Counted from the stretch's first letter, positions 1 to 8,626 are shown. The stretch: 34,926 nucleotides of DNA from an uncultured Pseudomonadota bacterium (GCA_937912125.1 CALDOK010000445.1:1-34926); one strand, 5' to 3'. Notes: generated by a model from the sequence alone, not told the origin. Numbers and translations are program-made.

Positions 1-89
1 AGCAGGACCCCAAGGATCAGCAGGACCAGGACCAGCAGGACCCCAAGGATCAGCAGGACCAGGACCAGCAGGACCCCAAGGATCAGCAA
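1..89 (+). repeat. 33-bp in-frame tandem repeat (about 2.6 copies)
   Basis: The unit is an 18-base block coding QQDPKD followed by a 15-base block coding QQDQD. It recurs without mismatch from the window edge to about base 89 and keeps the reading frame of the BatC-like tail. Because the window begins inside the array, the full copy number is unknown. Confidence 0.85.
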
Positions 90-341
90 GGGCAGGAAGA
101 GCCTCAGCCCGACGACGGGACCCAGCAGGAGCAGCCCGAGCCACAGGAGCCGATGGAGGGAGAGATCGAGCCGGTGGGGGACCCAGAAGATCAGCAGGGC
201 CAGGGCGGCCAGGACCAGCCCCTGGAGCTCACCCCCGAAGAGCTGAGCCGCGCCCGGGCCCTCGAGCGCCTGGACGAGGTAGAAGAGGGCTCGCCCAGGG
301 TGGTCATCCAGGGTGAACAGAGCGAGGACCAGGACTGGTGA
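1..341 (+). CDS. C-terminal tail of a BatC-like (TPR/Gln-Asp-rich) protein, partial
   Basis: The reading frame is open from base 3 and stops with TGA at 339-341; the start lies outside the window. The visible ~112 residues have a low-complexity tail of Gln, Asp, Pro and Lys made by a 33-bp repeat, then a short ordered-looking end rich in Leu, Glu and Arg (about the last 45 residues). No TPR is visible in the part seen. The call rests on position: the next two genes are BatD-like and BatE-like, and in the known bat operons a TPR protein with a Gln/Glu-rich tail (BatC) lies just upstream of batD. The stop shares one base with the batD start (TGATG), implying translational coupling. It could instead be the tail of a BatB/BatC fusion carrying a vWA domain. 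Confidence 0.6.
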   Translation, partial: QDPKDQQDQDQQDPKDQQDQDQQDPKDQQGQEEPQPDDGTQQEQPEPQEPMEGEIEPVGDPEDQQGQGGQDQPLELTPEELSRARALERLDEVEEGSPRVVIQGEQSEDQDW

Positions 342-2107
342 TGCACCCCCGTGCCATCCGCTTTCCCAGCGCGTTGCTGCTGCTGGCGCTGCTGCTCTGG
401 CTGCTGCCAGGCACGGCGTCGGCTGTCCAGGCGCACCTCGAGCTGGACGTGCGGGAGCTTCGTGTGGGCGAGACGGCTGCGCTGCGGTTGGTGATCACGG
501 GTGGCCAGGCCGACGCTGCGCCAGAGCTGCCGGTGGTGCCCACCCTGCGCTTCACCCGGCAGCGCCCCACCACCGAGATCGTCAGCATCAACTTCAAGAC
601 AAGCAGAATCACCACCTACAACTGGGCGGTCCGGGCCGTCGACGTTGGCGATGCGGCCATCGGTCCCCTGCTGATCACGGTAGGCGGGCAGCAGCTGCGG
701 GTCTCGGCGGTGCCCCTGCAGGTGGTCGAGGCGCCCCGTGGCGACGAGGGGCCCAACCTGCTGGTGGCCAGCCTTGATCCCACGCCCACAGCGCTGGCGC
801 CGGGGGCTGCGGTGCCCTTCTGGCAAGGCCAGGCCCTGGTCTACCGCTTCTCGTTCTCCCACCGTGAGACCCTCTACGGTGCCGACTGGACCCGGCCGGA
901 GTTCGAAGGGTTCGAGGCGGCCCCGGGGGCCGAGGCCAGCAGCCGGGACTACAGCCTGCAGCGCGGGGAGCATCAGTACACGGTACACGACGCCGATGTG
1001 CCTCTTCGCGCCGTCGGTGTGGGCCGCTTCGAGCTCGGCCCATCGGTGGTCAAGGCCCAGTTCCCGGTCGAGCGCAGCCAGCGGCGGCGCACCCGCGATC
1101 CCTTCGAGGACTTCTTCGGGGGAGGTCTGGCGGGCTCCATGTTCGCCGAGACTCGGGCCGAGGTGCTCGCGTCCAATCCCCTGACGGTCGAGCTGCGGCC
1201 CTTGCCCGCGGAGGGGCGGCCGGCGAGCTTCGAGGGGCTGGTGGGCAGCTTCGAGGTCCAGGCTGAGCTGGCCGAGGACAAGGTGCGCGTGGGCGACTCG
1301 GTCACCCTGACCGTCACCCTGCGCGGCGATGGTGTGCTGGCCGGCGTCGATCTGCCCGCCGTGGTCGACAGCGAGCAGCTGCGCTCCTACGACGACGAGC
1401 CCGAGATCATGGCGGGCCTGGTGGGTGGGCGCTACCGCAGCCGAGCCACGCTGCGCAGGGCGCTGGTGCCCACGGCGGCGGGCACATTCGCAGTGCCGTC
1501 CATCGTCCTGTCCTGGTTCGACCCGGCCAAGGCCAGCTACGTGGAGTGGGCGCTGCCCCCCATGCAGCTCGAGGTGCTCCCAGGCGAGCCGGGCGTCGCT
1601 CCCGTGGTCACCGACTTCGGCGGGGTCCAGGTCGCCAACCAAGAAGCGGTCGCCGCCATCGGTGAGGACATCCTGCCCATCCACGCCGACGCCCAGGTGC
1701 ACGACCGGCGCTTCCGCCCTTCACACCCTCTGCCGTGGCTGCTGCTGCTGCTGCCCGGCGCGGCCCTGCTGGTGCAGCTGGGGCGGGATCTGCGCTCCAA
1801 GGGCGGCCAGCGCAGTCAGCTCAAGCGGGCTGTGCGGGCGCGGCTCGCCACGCTCCCCAGCGGTAGGACCGAGCGCCTGGCCGCCCTCGAGCAGGCTTTC
1901 CGCGAGGCGGCCGGCCTGGCCCTCGAGCTGCCGCCTGCGGGGGTCAGCCCCGAGCGACTCCTGGACGGCCTGGCCGAACCGCTGGGTCAGGAGGCTGCCG
2001 AGCTGTACCGCCGCCTCGAGGCGGCCCGCTATGCAGGTGTGGACCCGGGGGATCTCGAGCGGGCCGTGGTCGAGCAGGTCGGCCGCCTGCTGGGGAGGGC
2101 ACGATGA
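341..2107 (+). CDS. batD: BatD-like membrane protein (oxygen tolerance/aerotolerance family)
   Basis: The protein has 588 residues from ATG 341; a GTG three bases earlier is less likely because the ATG gives a TGATG overlap with the upstream gene. Residues 1-28 form a signal peptide. A long extracytoplasmic region of beta-type Ig-like segments follows, including a segment rich in Arg/Asp/Phe/Gly around 245-265, then one transmembrane helix near 463-481 and a cytoplasmic helical tail of about 105 residues. This signal peptide, beta-rich ectodomain and single C-terminal helix is the BatD architecture, and the length is usual for the family. BatD proteins belong to MoxR/vWA-linked envelope complexes; their exact biochemical role is not settled. 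Its stop overlaps the next start (ATGA at 2104-2107), so the genes form one operon. Confidence 0.85.
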   Translation: MHPRAIRFPSALLLLALLLWLLPGTASAVQAHLELDVRELRVGETAALRLVITGGQADAAPELPVVPTLRFTRQRPTTEIVSINFKTSRITTYNWAVRAVDVGDAAIGPLLITVGGQQLRVSAVPLQVVEAPRGDEGPNLLVASLDPTPTALAPGAAVPFWQGQALVYRFSFSHRETLYGADWTRPEFEGFEAAPGAEASSRDYSLQRGEHQYTVHDADVPLRAVGVGRFELGPSVVKAQFPVERSQRRRTRDPFEDFFGGGLAGSMFAETRAEVLASNPLTVELRPLPAEGRPASFEGLVGSFEVQAELAEDKVRVGDSVTLTVTLRGDGVLAGVDLPAVVDSEQLRSYDDEPEIMAGLVGGRYRSRATLRRALVPTAAGTFAVPSIVLSWFDPAKASYVEWALPPMQLEVLPGEPGVAPVVTDFGGVQVANQEAVAAIGEDILPIHADAQVHDRRFRPSHPLPWLLLLLPGAALLVQLGRDLRSKGGQRSQLKRAVRARLATLPSGRTERLAALEQAFREAAGLALELPPAGVSPERLLDGLAEPLGQEAAELYRRLEAARYAGVDPGDLERAVVEQVGRLLGRAR

Positions 2108-2898
2108 ACCGCTCCCTGCGTGTGTTGCTCCTGGCGCTCCCCCTGTTCCTGCTGGGGGCCGCCGACGCTGTGAGCCCCCAGGCTCGCTTCCACGAGGGTG
2201 CCGCTGCCTACCGCGCTGGCGACTATGCCCAGGCGGAGCAGGCCTGGCGTGAGGTGATCATCGCCGGCGCTGTCGATGGCCACGCGCTGTACGATCTGGG
2301 CAACGCCCTGTACCGCCAGGGCCAGCTGGGATCGGCCATCCTCGCCTGGCGCCAGGCGCTGGTGCTCTCGCCTCGCGAGCCCGATGCCCGCGCCAACCTG
2401 GGCCACGCCCGGGGCCAGGTGCGAGACCAGCTCGAGCCCCAGGGGCATGTGCCCCTGGTGTTCTTCTGGCAGCACTCCCTGGCGCTGCGCGAGAGCGCCA
2501 CCCTGGGGTCCTCGTTGCTCGGCTTCGCCCTCGGCGCCTGGGCTTGGCTGCGCTGGCGCCGCCGGCGTCAGGCCAGGGAGCTCGGCTCCCTGCGGCCCGC
2601 CTCCTGGGTGGCGGCGGTGCTCGGCCTGCTCCTGCTGTTGTCCACGGTGGTGACCGCCCGCAGCCTGGCCTACGAGCCCGGGGCGGTGGTCCTGGCCACC
2701 GAGATCGCGGGGCGATCCGCGGTGGGGAGGGACGGCGTGGAGCTGTTCGTCCTGCACGAAGGCGCCGAGGTTCGAGCGGTCGAGCTCGATGCCGATCACG
2801 TCCTGATCGTCCTGTCCGATGGTCGCCGGGGCTGGGTGCCCCAGGCCGCCGTGGGCTTGGTACGCCCCGGCGAGGGGTGGGAAGTCGCCGCCGACTGA
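2104..2898 (+). CDS. batE: BatE-like protein: TPR plus SH3-like domain
   Basis: 264 residues. Residues 1-22 are a signal peptide; 27-105 contain two or three TPR helices (the ALYDLGNALYRQGQ segment is a typical TPR motif); two transmembrane helices lie near 132-150 and 167-187, separated by a run of Arg; residues 193-256 resemble a bacterial SH3 domain ending in an RRGWV motif. TPR, membrane, SH3 order matches BatE of Bat operons. It starts inside the batD stop (ATGA), so translation is probably coupled. Inferred role: periplasmic or inner-membrane partner of the Bat complex. No later bat gene follows, so this is probably the last gene of the operon. Confidence 0.75.
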   Translation: MNRSLRVLLLALPLFLLGAADAVSPQARFHEGAAAYRAGDYAQAEQAWREVIIAGAVDGHALYDLGNALYRQGQLGSAILAWRQALVLSPREPDARANLGHARGQVRDQLEPQGHVPLVFFWQHSLALRESATLGSSLLGFALGAWAWLRWRRRRQARELGSLRPASWVAAVLGLLLLLSTVVTARSLAYEPGAVVLATEIAGRSAVGRDGVELFVLHEGAEVRAVELDADHVLIVLSDGRRGWVPQAAVGLVRPGEGWEVAAD

Positions 2899-3021
2899 AC
2901 TCGGCGTCACGCCTCCTGTGAATCCCTCGCCAAGTGGGGTGGAAGTCCAGGTGGCAGCTTGCTAGGAGCGGAGTAGCTCCCGGGACTCGTGGGTTCCGGT
3001 AACCGTGCTCTGGAGGATCCT

Positions 3022-3543
3022 ATGCGTCGTGTCCTGCTCGTGCTCGCTCTGGCCGTCGTGATCGGTGGTTGCTGGAAGAAGCGGGTCAAGCACCTAAGCT
3101 CCGCCGAGTTCGACCACTACTACGCCCTGCGCCCCTTCATGAACGAAGACATCCAGAAGGGCTTCCTCAAGGGCAAGACCGAGGAAGAGCGCAACGAGTT
3201 CCTGCACACCCACACCTTCCAGGAGAAGCCCCTGTGGGACATCTTCTACCAGTACGACGAGGCCAAGCGTGAGGCCATCGTCTCTGGCGAGGTGGCCAAG
3301 GGCTGGTCGGCCGACATGGTGCTGATGGCCTGGGGCACGCCCTACGACAAGAAGAAGCTGGTGGGGCGTCCAGCCAGCCGCTCCGAGATGCTCGTCTACC
3401 GCTTCGAGACCGACGAAGACGGCACCATCATGGTCTACGACCCCGAGGAAGGCTCGGCCTACCACGCCATCCGGCACTTCACCCGCGAGGTGGTGTTGGA
3501 CGACAACGTGGTCACCGAGATCCACGAGGAGAATGGCTGGTAG
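3022..3543 (+). CDS. Small lipoprotein, unknown function (possible BamE/SmpA-like segment)
   Basis: 173 residues starting at ATG 3022, five bases after a good GGAGG ribosome site at 3012-3016; an in-frame upstream GTG at 2989 is unlikely because the signal peptide begins at the ATG. Residues 1-17 are a lipoprotein signal ending VIGGC, with lipidation expected at Cys17. The mature part is charged. Around residues 95-112 a segment (GWSADMVLMAWGTPYDKK) resembles the 'helix, then WG-x-P' turn of BamE/SmpA-type outer-membrane lipoproteins, followed by predicted beta strands. That similarity is weak and only suggestive. It converges with the zinc-ribbon gene, with five bases between the stop codons. 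Confidence 0.75.
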   Translation: MRRVLLVLALAVVIGGCWKKRVKHLSSAEFDHYYALRPFMNEDIQKGFLKGKTEEERNEFLHTHTFQEKPLWDIFYQYDEAKREAIVSGEVAKGWSADMVLMAWGTPYDKKKLVGRPASRSEMLVYRFETDEDGTIMVYDPEEGSAYHAIRHFTREVVLDDNVVTEIHEENGW

Positions 3544-3548
3544 GCTTC

Positions 3549-3929
3549 TCAGAAGCTGAGCGCGAACAGCGCGATGCAGACCAGCCCGAAGGCCGCGGTG
3601 GCGGCGCCCACCAGGATGAGGCCCAGGGCGGGGTAGCTGCCGAGGGTCCTGTGCTCGCGCACCGCGCTGAGCTCGGCGTCGATCATGCCGCTGCAGACCA
3701 GCGACCTGCCGCACACAGGGCAGTTGTCGCCGAAGGCGTACAGCGTGCCGCAGCAGGGGCAGGCCATGGGGTCCACCGGGCCGGTGTCCTCCTCGACGTC
3801 GCTGCGCAGGCGCTCCATGCGCTCCTCGACCCGCTGGCGCCGCCGCTCCATGCGCTCGGCCTGCTCACGCCGCGCCCTGCGGATCTCCTTCGCCAGGGCG
3901 ATGAAGCCATCTTGGCCGCCGACACCCAT
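3549..3929 (-). CDS. Zinc-ribbon, coiled-coil, single-pass membrane protein
   Basis: 126 residues. Residues 10-48 are a highly charged Arg/Glu helix, probably a coiled coil. Four cysteines at 57-60 (CPCC) and 70-73 (CPVC) form a zinc-ribbon-like knuckle pair, with another Cys at 79. Residues 100-122 form a hydrophobic transmembrane helix at the C-terminus. On the minus strand the ATG at 3929 is preceded by a GGAGG ribosome site. No specific function is recognised; small proteins of this type are often soluble-domain adaptors tethered to the membrane. It is divergent from the radical SAM gene and convergent with the lipoprotein. Confidence 0.75.
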   Translation of the reverse strand: MGVGGQDGFIALAKEIRRARREQAERMERRRQRVEERMERLRSDVEEDTGPVDPMACPCCGTLYAFGDNCPVCGRSLVCSGMIDAELSAVREHRTLGSYPALGLILVGAATAAFGLVCIALFALSF

Positions 3930-4027
3930 GAGAACCTCCGCTGCGAACAGCCAAAGGTACGCGGCGCCCCCGAGGCCATTCCCTGTCCCCGACCGGTAGG
4001 CCCGCTCGCAGGAGCCGCCCGTGGTCG

Positions 4028-4056
4028 TTGACTCCCCACCGGCCCGAAGCTACCCT
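4028..4056 (+). promoter_or_regulatory. Candidate sigma-70-type promoter for the radical SAM gene
   Basis: TTGACT at 4028-4033, a 17-base spacer, and TACCCT at 4051-4056. The -35 box matches five of six consensus bases and the spacing is ideal; the -10 is weak by E. coli standards but similar boxes occur elsewhere in the window (27982-27987). The ATG at 4089 lies about 30 bases downstream. Confidence 0.45.
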
Positions 4057-4088
4057 GCGCCTCGCCAATCCCCCGCGCCGGAGCCGGC

Positions 4089-5669
4089 ATGAAGATCTCC
4101 CTCATCAGCCCCTACCCGGACATCACCAACTACGGCCTGCGCTCCATCTCGGCGTGGTTGAGGTCCCATGGGTACGAGACCCAGGTGATCTGCATGCCCG
4201 ACCGCATCGGTGAGGGCACCACCGAGCACGTCACCCAGCAGGGGGAGCGCTACCCCGCGCAGGCCCTGGACGACCTCGTGGAGATCCTGCGCGACAGCGA
4301 CATGGTGGGCATCTCGTTGATGACCCACTACTTCGACTCGGCCAAGCAGATCACCCAGGTGGTGCACGAGCGCCTCGGCATCCCCGTGGTCTGGGGCGGC
4401 TTCCATCCCTCGGTGCGGCCGGATGAGTGCATGGCCTGGGCCGACTTCGTGGTGGTGGGCGAGGGTGAGCACACCACCCTGGCGCTGGTCCAGCGGGTGG
4501 AGCAGGGCGCCACCGCCGATCTGTCCGACATCCGCGGGCTGGTGTGGAAGCGCGGCGAGGAGCTGGTGCGCAACCCGTCCGGCACCCTCGAGCAGGATCT
4601 GGACATCTTCGGCATGCCCGACTGGTCCCTCCAGGATCACCACTTCCTGCGCGAGGGACGCGTCGTCCCCGCCAGCAAGGAGCTGCTGCGCACCTTCATC
4701 TCCGAGGGCACCGTCGCCGCCCAGTTCGGCAAGCTCGGCTACCAGACCATGACCGGTCGTGGCTGCCCACACGCCTGCGCCTACTGCGGCAACAGCTTCA
4801 TGCGCAGCCTCTACCCGCGCCAGAAGTACGTGCGCTTCCGTACGGTCGAGAACGTGCTGGCCGAGCTCGAGTGGATCAAGCGGGAGTACCCCTGGGTCGA
4901 CATGATGTGGTTCAGCGACGACAGCTTCTTCGGCCGCACGGTCGAGGACCTGCGTCACTTCGGTGTGGAGTACAAGGCCCGCATCGGTGACCCCATGTAC
5001 CTGCTGGGATCCCCGGCCACGATCACCGAGGAAAAGTACGCTCTGATGATCGACGCTGGCCTGCTGTGCATCCAGGTGGGCATCGAGCACGGCTCCAAGC
5101 GCATCCAGCGCCTGTTCCGGCGGTCCAGCCAGGGCAACGAGAAGATCCTCGAGACCGCTCGCATCCTGGCCAAGTACGCCGACCGCACCGCACCGCCCCA
5201 CTACGATGTGATCTACGATGTGGCCTACGAGACCCTCGAAGACCAGCTCGAGACCCTGCGCCTCATCGCCAAGCTGCCCAAGCCATACCGCCTGCAGGTC
5301 TTCACGATCATCTACTATCCGGGCACCGCGCTGCACACGCTGGCCACCCAGGACGGGCTGATCGTCGATGAGAAGGCCGAGATCTACGACAAGATGTTCT
5401 TCGAGCGGCACGACAGCTACGCCAACACCCTGCTGTTCCTCAGCCGTACGGGCAAGTTCCCCCATCCGCTCCTGAAGGTCTTGACCCATCCGCAGCTGGC
5501 CAAGGCCATGACCTCCGAGACCATGGGCCCGGTTGGCGATGCGGTCAAGGCGGGCCTGCGGGGTCTGCGTCACGCCAAGCGTCGCCACGGCCACCTGCCT
5601 GGGCAGGCCCTGGACGGGCTGCGTAGGTTGCGGGGTGGCCACGGTGCGCCCGCACCCAGGACCACATGA
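4089..5669 (+). CDS. B12-binding-domain radical SAM protein
   Basis: 526 residues, preceded by a GGAG site at 4080-4083. Residues 1-150 resemble the Rossmann-type cobalamin-binding domain found at the N-terminus of class B radical SAM enzymes, with the typical GISLMTHYF, VWGGFHPSVRPDE and VVVGEGE segments; the classical DxHxxG lower-ligand motif is not seen, as is common in this class. The radical SAM cluster motif is Cys226-x3-Cys230-x2-Cys233, bounded by GRGCP. The core barrel runs to about residue 430. The substrate cannot be told from sequence; relatives include methyltransferases and other carbon-bond-forming enzymes acting on natural products, lipids or hopanoids. The last bases overlap the GNAT gene start (ATGA), so the two may act together. 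Confidence 0.88.
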   Translation: MKISLISPYPDITNYGLRSISAWLRSHGYETQVICMPDRIGEGTTEHVTQQGERYPAQALDDLVEILRDSDMVGISLMTHYFDSAKQITQVVHERLGIPVVWGGFHPSVRPDECMAWADFVVVGEGEHTTLALVQRVEQGATADLSDIRGLVWKRGEELVRNPSGTLEQDLDIFGMPDWSLQDHHFLREGRVVPASKELLRTFISEGTVAAQFGKLGYQTMTGRGCPHACAYCGNSFMRSLYPRQKYVRFRTVENVLAELEWIKREYPWVDMMWFSDDSFFGRTVEDLRHFGVEYKARIGDPMYLLGSPATITEEKYALMIDAGLLCIQVGIEHGSKRIQRLFRRSSQGNEKILETARILAKYADRTAPPHYDVIYDVAYETLEDQLETLRLIAKLPKPYRLQVFTIIYYPGTALHTLATQDGLIVDEKAEIYDKMFFERHDSYANTLLFLSRTGKFPHPLLKVLTHPQLAKAMTSETMGPVGDAVKAGLRGLRHAKRRHGHLPGQALDGLRRLRGGHGAPAPRTT

Positions 5670-6190
5670 CCCAGGCGCCAGCTCCCCTGCGCGTCGTCCC
5701 GGCCCGCCTGGAGGACGCCCCGGCGCTGCTCGCCCTGCGCAAGGCTGTGTTGGCCGAAGGGCGCTGGTTCGCCACCCATGTGGATGAGCACAGCGGGGGC
5801 CTTGATCAGGCTCGGGCCACCATCCACGCCCTGGGGCAGCAGCCCAATGGCCTCATGCTCGCGGCCTGGGAGGGTGACGATCTGGTGGGCCTGCTGGCGG
5901 TGCACGGCGAGAGGCTGGCGCGGATGCGGCACCTGGGCCGGCTCGAGATGATGGTGGCGGCTCCGTTCCGGGGCAGGGGGATCGGCGGCGCTATGCTGGC
6001 GTCTTGCCTGCGCTGGGCCGAGGCCAACCCGATGCTGCGCAAGATCTCCCTGGCCGTGTTCGCGGACAACGACCGGGCCGTCGCCCTGTACCAGAGCCAT
6101 GGCTTCGTGCAAGAGGGCCGCCGAGAGGGCGAGTACCTGCTCGAGGACGGCAGCGTCAGGGCCGATCTGCTGATGGCGCGAGAGGTGTGA
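5666..6190 (+). CDS. GNAT-family N-acetyltransferase
   Basis: 174 residues. The acetyl-CoA pyrophosphate-binding loop is visible as RGRGIG at 102-107 after the strand ending MMVAAP, followed by the conserved NDRAVALYQSHGF segment near 135-147 that ends GNAT folds of the RimI/RimL type. The substrate could be a protein N-terminus, an amine or an antibiotic-like molecule; nothing in the sequence decides. The ATG overlaps the stop of the radical SAM gene by four bases, so the two are coupled. Confidence 0.85.
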   Translation: MTQAPAPLRVVPARLEDAPALLALRKAVLAEGRWFATHVDEHSGGLDQARATIHALGQQPNGLMLAAWEGDDLVGLLAVHGERLARMRHLGRLEMMVAAPFRGRGIGGAMLASCLRWAEANPMLRKISLAVFADNDRAVALYQSHGFVQEGRREGEYLLEDGSVRADLLMAREV

Positions 6191-6271
6191 TCGGCGCAGC
6201 CTCTGGCCCCTTGGGCTCACAGCCCGACAAGGTCAGTCTTCTGCTCTGCTTCGCGCCACGCGCGTTGGTGG

Positions 6272-6670
6272 CTATCGAGTGCCGCGGCCTCGCGCACTGC
6301 GTCGGGGCTGGTCCTCGGCGTCGGTGAGCACGGGGCCTTCGGGCGGGTTGGCCAACAGATACTCGGCGTGGGCCTGGAAGCTGGCCACCAGGTAGCTGCG
6401 CTCCACCGGGGCGAGGCGGGTGAGGACCGTGGTCATGTCGCCGCCCAGCTCGAGGCAGCGGGCCAGGGCCACTTCGGCCAGGGGGCTGCGCGGGTACTGA
6501 GCCACGAAGCCGCCGTAGGCCTCGAAGCGGTCGCTGGACGAGAGACCAGCTTCGCCGATGCCCCGGAAGGCGAGGATGTCGGCCCCGGCCTGCAGCGCGC
6601 TGGGGGCCGCAGGATCCGCGTGGGCGGGACCGGCGAGCATCAGGGCCAGGAGGGGGATCAGCAAGGACAT
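6272..6670 (-). CDS. Small exported protein of unknown function
   Basis: 132 residues with a clear signal peptide at 1-18 (ending AHA). The mature part is mostly alpha-helical, with a segment (RFEAYGGFVAQYPRSPLAEVALARCLEL) that looks like a TPR/Sel1-type helical hairpin, and a basic C-terminal end. No family is recognised. It is the last gene of the minus-strand run that starts at the glucoamylase-like gene, 86 bases after the AHSA1 stop. Confidence 0.55.
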   Translation of the reverse strand: MSLLIPLLALMLAGPAHADPAAPSALQAGADILAFRGIGEAGLSSSDRFEAYGGFVAQYPRSPLAEVALARCLELGGDMTTVLTRLAPVERSYLVASFQAHAEYLLANPPEGPVLTDAEDQPRRSARGRGTR

Positions 6671-6756
6671 CGAACGACTTCGGCAAAAGTTCCGCGCATC
6701 CTACGACCTCCGGCCGCATTCGTCAAGGTGTAGCGTACTTCACGGGTTCGGCGGCC

Positions 6757-7224
6757 CTATGCCAGGCTCGTCCAGTCGATGGGGCCCTCCACCATGCAGC
6801 GCTCGAAGCGCCCGATCACCACGTCCCATGCGTCCTGGAAGTAGGCGAAGGCCTGTTCCCACTGCTCGCCCTCGAGCCAGCCCAGGTGGGTCAGGGTGAT
6901 CTGGACCTGTTCCGGACCGAAGGCCTCGAGCTCCACCACCACCCAGTTGCGGTGGCGGCGCACCTCGGGCAGGTGGGGCGGGGCGTCCCACTCGAAGCTC
7001 AGCATCCGCTGGGGCAGAAAGGAGAGGACCTCGAGGTCCTCGGCGCCACGGGTGCCCGGGGGGTTGTCCGGGAAGAAGTGCACCTCGAACAGTCCGCCCG
7101 GCCACAGCTCGATGCTGCAGGAGGGAGCGAAGAAGCTCTCCAGGCCCTGCTTGGTGGTCCAGCAGCGCCAGGCCTGCTCCAGGGTGGTCGGGATGGTGAC
7201 CTGCTTGACGATGGCTTTGTCCAT
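6757..7224 (-). CDS. AHSA1-type SRPBCC domain protein
   Basis: 155 residues, all taken up by one START/Bet v 1-like fold. The N-terminal strand IVKQVTIPTTLEQAWRCWT and the WPGGLFEVHFFP strand followed by the LSFEWDAPP strand are the usual signature of activator-of-Hsp90-like (AHSA1) domains in bacteria. Such stand-alone proteins bind hydrophobic ligands; the specific ligand is unknown. A GGAGA site precedes the ATG at 7224. It lies 13 bases after the FAD oxidoreductase stop, so it probably belongs to the same transcript. Confidence 0.85.
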   Translation of the reverse strand: MDKAIVKQVTIPTTLEQAWRCWTTKQGLESFFAPSCSIELWPGGLFEVHFFPDNPPGTRGAEDLEVLSFLPQRMLSFEWDAPPHLPEVRRHRNWVVVELEAFGPEQVQITLTHLGWLEGEQWEQAFAYFQDAWDVVIGRFERCMVEGPIDWTSLA

Positions 7225-7237
7225 GGTGTCTCCAGAC

Positions 7238-8626
7238 TCAGGAGGGGTCGGCGGGGGCGCCCACGGCCCAGGCCAAGCCTCGGGCCCAGCGAAGCTGGCG
7301 GCGCTCGTTCACGCAGCTGCGGCGGCGGCCCATGCGGTGGGCCAGCAGCATGCGCAGGGGGACGGGAGCCGCTCGGACCCCCAGCCAGGGAGCGCCAGCG
7401 GCCCCACGGACCGTGTGCAGGATGGTGGGCAGGTCGAAGGTGGGCATGGTCTGGTCCATGGCGGCCCGGCTGTGGGCCTCGTTCACCAGCCCCATGCGCA
7501 TCAGATCGCCGATGCTTCCGTCAAGGGGCTCGAGGCTGCGGCGGAAGGCTTCGTGGGCGGCGTGGGTCGGGCCGGGGCCCAGGTGGAAGGCGGCCTGGTA
7601 CAGGTCCGCGACCCGCGGAGAGCCGGGATCACCCGCCTGCTCGACGGCCTGTGCCAGCAAGCGTCCAGCCGCCAGCCCGGACCCGATGCCCGATCCGTGG
7701 CTGGGGAAGACCTGGCAGGCGGAGTCACCCAGCAGCGCGGCGCCGTGCACCGCCAGGCGGGCATAGGCACGACGCACCGGGATCAGCGCGCTTCCGCCGG
7801 GGCCCCTGGCGCCGAGCCAAGGCAGCTCTCGCTGAGCGCCGGCGAGCATGGTCAGCGCGTCGCTGCCGGGGTGGGAGGCCAGGGTGCCGGTGAGCACGTC
7901 GGCGTGTTCGATCGCGGGGTCCAGCTGGACGCTCACGGTGCTGAAGCTGCCCTCGGCGCCGTTGCGCGCCAGGAAGTCACCGGCCCGCTGCTGGGTGCGC
8001 TCGAGCCAGGCGGCCGCGGCCGCGGGATCCGCGATGCGGAAGCGGTACTGAGCGGCGTGACAGAGCTCGTTCGGTCGGGGAGCCGGGCAGCGCTGATCGA
8101 GGACGGGCAGGCGTCGTCGCACAGCGGCCTGCAGCCCCGAGGCGTCCACCAGCAGATCGCAGCCGAGCGTCAGGCGGGTGGTGCGCAGGGCAGGGGACTG
8201 CAGGTGCAGCACGCAGCCGGTGGGGCGCTCACCGTCGAGCAGCAGCTCGGTGAGCCGGGCGCCGCCGTACAGGGTGGCGCCCGCGGCGGCGGCTTGGGCG
8301 TGCAGACGGCGCACCAGCGGGGGAAGTGCCACCGCCCAGGCCGGGCAGGGATCGACGATCACCCGCCCGAACCCGGGCTCGGGACCCTCGATGAGGTGCC
8401 GGAAGTCATCGGAGACCAGCTCGTCTCCCGCGGGCCTCTCGATGCCCGCCTGGTCGAAGAGCCGAGGGGGAACCAGCACGGTCCAGGCCGGACCCGCCCG
8501 CTCCAGCGGCTTGGCGTCCACCAGGGCCACCCGCAGGCCCAGCCTGGCCAGCTGCAGGGCCGCGCCCGAGCCGGCGGTCCCGGCGCCCACCACCACGACG
8601 TCGTAGTGCAGGGAGCCGCTGCTCAT
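7238..8626 (-). CDS. FAD-dependent oxidoreductase (geranylgeranyl reductase/halogenase-like superfamily)
   Basis: 462 residues. Residues 9-38 contain the FAD Rossmann motif VVVVGAGTAGSGAALQLARLG with the acidic strand end VALVDAK. A second FAD-contact motif, GAALLGDSACQVFPSHGSGIGSGLAAGRLLA, lies near residues 285-315. These two motifs and the length fit the p-hydroxybenzoate hydroxylase-like flavoproteins, including geranylgeranyl reductases and tryptophan-halogenase relatives. The substrate is unknown, and no halogenase-specific WxWxIP motif is seen. Its ATG (8626) overlaps the stop of the upstream glucoamylase-like gene (ATGA), an unusual partner for a cytoplasmic flavoprotein. Confidence 0.8.
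   Translation of the reverse strand: MSSGSLHYDVVVVGAGTAGSGAALQLARLGLRVALVDAKPLERAGPAWTVLVPPRLFDQAGIERPAGDELVSDDFRHLIEGPEPGFGRVIVDPCPAWAVALPPLVRRLHAQAAAAGATLYGGARLTELLLDGERPTGCVLHLQSPALRTTRLTLGCDLLVDASGLQAAVRRRLPVLDQRCPAPRPNELCHAAQYRFRIADPAAAAAWLERTQQRAGDFLARNGAEGSFSTVSVQLDPAIEHADVLTGTLASHPGSDALTMLAGAQRELPWLGARGPGGSALIPVRRAYARLAVHGAALLGDSACQVFPSHGSGIGSGLAAGRLLAQAVEQAGDPGSPRVADLYQAAFHLGPGPTHAAHEAFRRSLEPLDGSIGDLMRMGLVNEAHSRAAMDQTMPTFDLPTILHTVRGAAGAPWLGVRAAPVPLRMLLAHRMGRRRSCVNERRQLRWARGLAWAVGAPADPS

Noticed and set aside
191..1702. 503-residue minus-strand ORF over batD
   Set aside because: Shadow of batD; no motif, no ribosome site.
4050..5642. 530-residue minus-strand ORF over the radical SAM gene
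   Set aside because: Antisense shadow, no recognisable motif; the plus strand carries the CxxxCxxC cluster motif.
6213..6225. GGGCT-CAC-AGCCC hairpin after the GNAT gene as terminator
   Set aside because: Only five base pairs with a three-base loop and no T-run; such short stems are expected by chance in GC-rich DNA.
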